A DNA stretch of 64,000 nt from Pelagicoccus enzymogenes (lineage in GTDB: Bacteria; Verrucomicrobiota; Verrucomicrobiia; Opitutales; Opitutaceae): positions 372,001 through 436,000 of the forward strand of contig NZ_JACYFG010000002.1 in the NCBI RefSeq assembly GCF_014803405.1. The letters are read 5' to 3'. The position numbers and the translations under genes were made by a program. This document shows positions 62,359 through 64,000 of the stretch, one piece after another; the first letter of the stretch is position 1; each line of letters starts with the position of its first letter. The notes beneath the pieces are model-generated. The model searched no databases, was not told where the DNA came from, and saw nothing but the letters and a program-made list of their open reading frames with translations.

Positions 62359-64000
62359 CTACAATAGCAGGCCACTGATCTCTGCGAACCACTGCTTGCG
62401 CAGGGCTGCGTCCAGCTTGCGATCCGTACGCAATTCTAGGACGCGTACCCCCTCCGATGGCTCGGCTAGTTTTTCCTCCAGCTTCGGCCAGCTCCCAATC
62501 AACTCGTAATCGATTCCGTAGGTCTTCGACCAATTCGAGAAATCGACTCGTTGGTCCGTACCGTAATGCTTTTCGAATACATCGTCGAATTTCGAGACGG
62601 GAAGCATCTCAAAAATGCCGCCTCCGGAGTTGTTCACTAGAAGGATCGTCAAACTCCCCTTCAACTCCTTAGCGATCAGGGCGCCATTGGTGTCGTGCAA
62701 CAAGGCCAAGTCGCCCGTAAGCAGGAAAGTCCGCTCTGCCTCGTGGGCCACGCCGAGGGCCGTCGACAAAATACCGTCAATGCCATTGGCTCCCCGCGAG
62801 CTAAAAACAGAGACCCCCAAATTGCTGCGTCCGAAATAAAACTCCATGTCTCGCGGCGGCATGCTGTTCGAAACGCAAAGCGAACTTCCCTCCGGCAGCA
62901 GCTTCGCAAGGGTCCACGCGAGCTTGCCTTCGAAAAGCGAATCCGTGGCCGCGAAGCGCGACTCGAACTCTGCCGCGACCTGAAGGTCCAGGTCCAGCCA
63001 ACGATTCGCATAGTCAGCCGCATTGCCATCGCTCACCGGGACGCCTCCAAACTCAAAGTCCGCGAAAACCTGGGTCGCACGGGAATGGGTTGCATCCAGA
63101 TTGACAGGACGATCGTGCAAGATCGTCATCGCGACATCCAATCCGCTTAACCAATTGCGCAAGCTTTTGCTGGTAGGCAGCGAGCCAATCACGATCACGT
63201 GCTCGGGAATCAGCTCGATCGCTAACTCACCATTTCTCAAGATCGATTCGTATCCACAAATCAAAGACTCGAAAAAATTCGCATGCGAACGGATCGGGTT
63301 CAAAGCATCCGAAATCAGCGGCCAACCTAGGCGATGGGCAAACGAAGCCACGTTTTCGCACCAAGTGTCTTCGTTGACCGGCGATACCGCTCCCACCACG
63401 ATCATGCCCTTGCGCAAGCTGGAGATCGAATCCGGCAGCTCCGCCTGCAAGAGCGGCAGGCCGTCGGTCGGCTCGAGGTGGTCGAAGAAGGCGCCGAAGG
63501 CACTCGGCTCGATCGGAGAGCTAAACCCTTCTTGCTCCAGGGGAATGAGAGGATCCCGAAACGGCACGTTCACGTGGACCGGCCCGCGATGCAGCACCGA
63601 CGCAAAGTCCGCGCAATGGGAAACCGTCTGCCTCAAGTAGCGAAGCAAGCCCAAGTTCGCTTCTGGAACTGCGAGCTCCACTTCCTTGCGCACGTAGCGA
63701 GAGAAGAACTTTCGTTGGTCGATCGTCTGTCCCGCAGAACAGTCTTGCAGCTCTGGAGGTCGATCCGCAGTCAACAGCAAAAGGGGCACACCGCTCTCGC
63801 TGGCTTCTACCACTGCAGGGAAAAAGTTGGCTACCGCGGATCCAGACGTGCAGAGCAAGACCACAGGCTTGCCCGAACGCTTCGCAATTCCCAAAGCAAA
63901 AAAGCCTGCCGAACGCTCGTCCAAGACGGGGATAGCCTCGATCTGTTCGTGTCGAGCAAAGGCGAACGTAAGCGGCGAGCTTCGCGAGCCGGGACAAGTG
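62359..64000 (-). CDS. menD: MenD, 2-succinyl-5-enolpyruvyl-6-hydroxy-3-cyclohexene-1-carboxylate synthase (5' end outside window)
   Basis: At least 546 residues are visible; the frame runs to the window edge with TCPGSRSSPLTFAFARHEQI at its start, so only a short N-terminal piece is missing. The N-terminal thiamine-diphosphate domain has LDERSAGFFALGIAKRSGKP, CTSGSAVANFFPAVVEASES and LLLTADRPPELQDC. The C-terminal cofactor domain has FSSRGANGIDGILSTALGVA and TILLVNNSGGGIFEMLPV. The enzyme makes SEPHCHC in menaquinone synthesis, implying menaquinone-based respiration. Other men genes probably lie beyond the edge. Confidence 0.96.
   Translation of the reverse strand, partial: TCPGSRSSPLTFAFARHEQIEAIPVLDERSAGFFALGIAKRSGKPVVLLCTSGSAVANFFPAVVEASESGVPLLLLTADRPPELQDCSAGQTIDQRKFFSRYVRKEVELAVPEANLGLLRYLRQTVSHCADFASVLHRGPVHVNVPFRDPLIPLEQEGFSSPIEPSAFGAFFDHLEPTDGLPLLQAELPDSISSLRKGMIVVGAVSPVNEDTWCENVASFAHRLGWPLISDALNPIRSHANFFESLICGYESILRNGELAIELIPEHVIVIGSLPTSKSLRNWLSGLDVAMTILHDRPVNLDATHSRATQVFADFEFGGVPVSDGNAADYANRWLDLDLQVAAEFESRFAATDSLFEGKLAWTLAKLLPEGSSLCVSNSMPPRDMEFYFGRSNLGVSVFSSRGANGIDGILSTALGVAHEAERTFLLTGDLALLHDTNGALIAKELKGSLTILLVNNSGGGIFEMLPVSKFDDVFEKHYGTDQRVDFSNWSKTYGIDYELIGSWPKLEEKLAEPSEGVRVLELRTDRKLDAALRKQWFAEISGLLL

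Noticed and set aside
1-64000. Prophage, integron, CRISPR or insertion sequence
   Set aside because: No integrase, transposase, phage structural gene or regularly spaced direct repeat array was found; the only repeats are short palindromes and one coding repeat.

Overview
The window is about 64 kb of densely packed, GC-rich chromosomal DNA from a Gram-negative bacterium. It most likely belongs to the Verrucomicrobiota, class Opitutae (Puniceicoccales/Pelagicoccus-like). This placement is inferred from gene content: a VPDSG-CTERM-type sorting tail, an LptD-like outer-membrane protein, ornithine-lipid acyltransferases, menaquinone synthesis (menD), many exported proteins of unknown family, frequent GTG/TTG starts and separately placed scpA and scpB. 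No rRNA, tRNA, CRISPR array, integrase, transposase or prophage was seen, so this looks like ordinary chromosome rather than an island.

Layout. 1-4.5 kb: the C-terminus of a chemotaxis receptor, then an envelope cluster (DUF3015-like protein, Lnb/DUF4105 protein, lipoprotein hydrolase). 4.6-9.3 kb (minus): exported M64 peptidase and an iorAB-type molybdenum hydroxylase. 9.5-14.6 kb: a LytS/LytTR-type two-component pair and a translationally coupled pair, TPR-AAA+ ATPase plus TPR-membrane protein. 14.7-20.6 kb: 2-hydroxyacid dehydrogenase, HAD acid phosphatase, a VPDSG-CTERM surface protein behind a near-consensus sigma-54 promoter, RecQ, and a Tat-exported aldo/keto reductase. 21-27 kb: PspA-like coiled coil with a polytopic membrane protein, an unusually AT-rich orphan gene, olsB-olsA, and an M48 lipoprotein protease. 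27.4-30.5 kb: a three-gene cluster of unknown function (membrane TPR protein, Gln/Gly/Ser-rich secreted protein, small secreted protein). 30.6-37.3 kb: Gfo/Idh oxidoreductase, pheA, scpB, ilvD, pgi. 37.7-43.8 kb: hybrid histidine kinase, LpxL-like acyltransferase, a second chemotaxis receptor and an isolated GvpF/L gas-vesicle-family protein. 44-48.8 kb: glucokinase, DUF1294, SRPBCC, gluconokinase and glycogen branching enzyme. 49-54.5 kb: LptD-like protein, RsmB-like methyltransferase, scpA, two small proteins, thioredoxin. 54.6-64 kb: exported RraA-like protein, a GPH symporter facing a GH2 beta-mannosidase, DUF4202, a PhoD-fold protein lacking expected metal ligands, and the 3' part of menD.

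How the genes fit together. Central sugar metabolism (glk, pgi, gntK, glgB) and beta-mannoside uptake and cleavage (GPH symporter plus GH2) suggest a saccharolytic heterotroph that stores glycogen. Envelope biogenesis is prominent (LptD-like, LpxL-like, OlsA/B, PspA-like, M48, DUF4105). Signalling and motility are represented by two methyl-accepting proteins that share a DW-x(1-2)-SF motif near the C-terminus. Several intergenic regions carry members of a short palindrome family that begins GTAGG/GTAGA, resembling REP elements. The most unusual items are the sigma-54/palindrome promoter of the VPDSG-CTERM gene, the orphan GvpF/L gene, the TPR-AAA+/TPR-membrane pair, the 27.4-30.5 kb cluster, and several enzymes whose expected catalytic residues are replaced.
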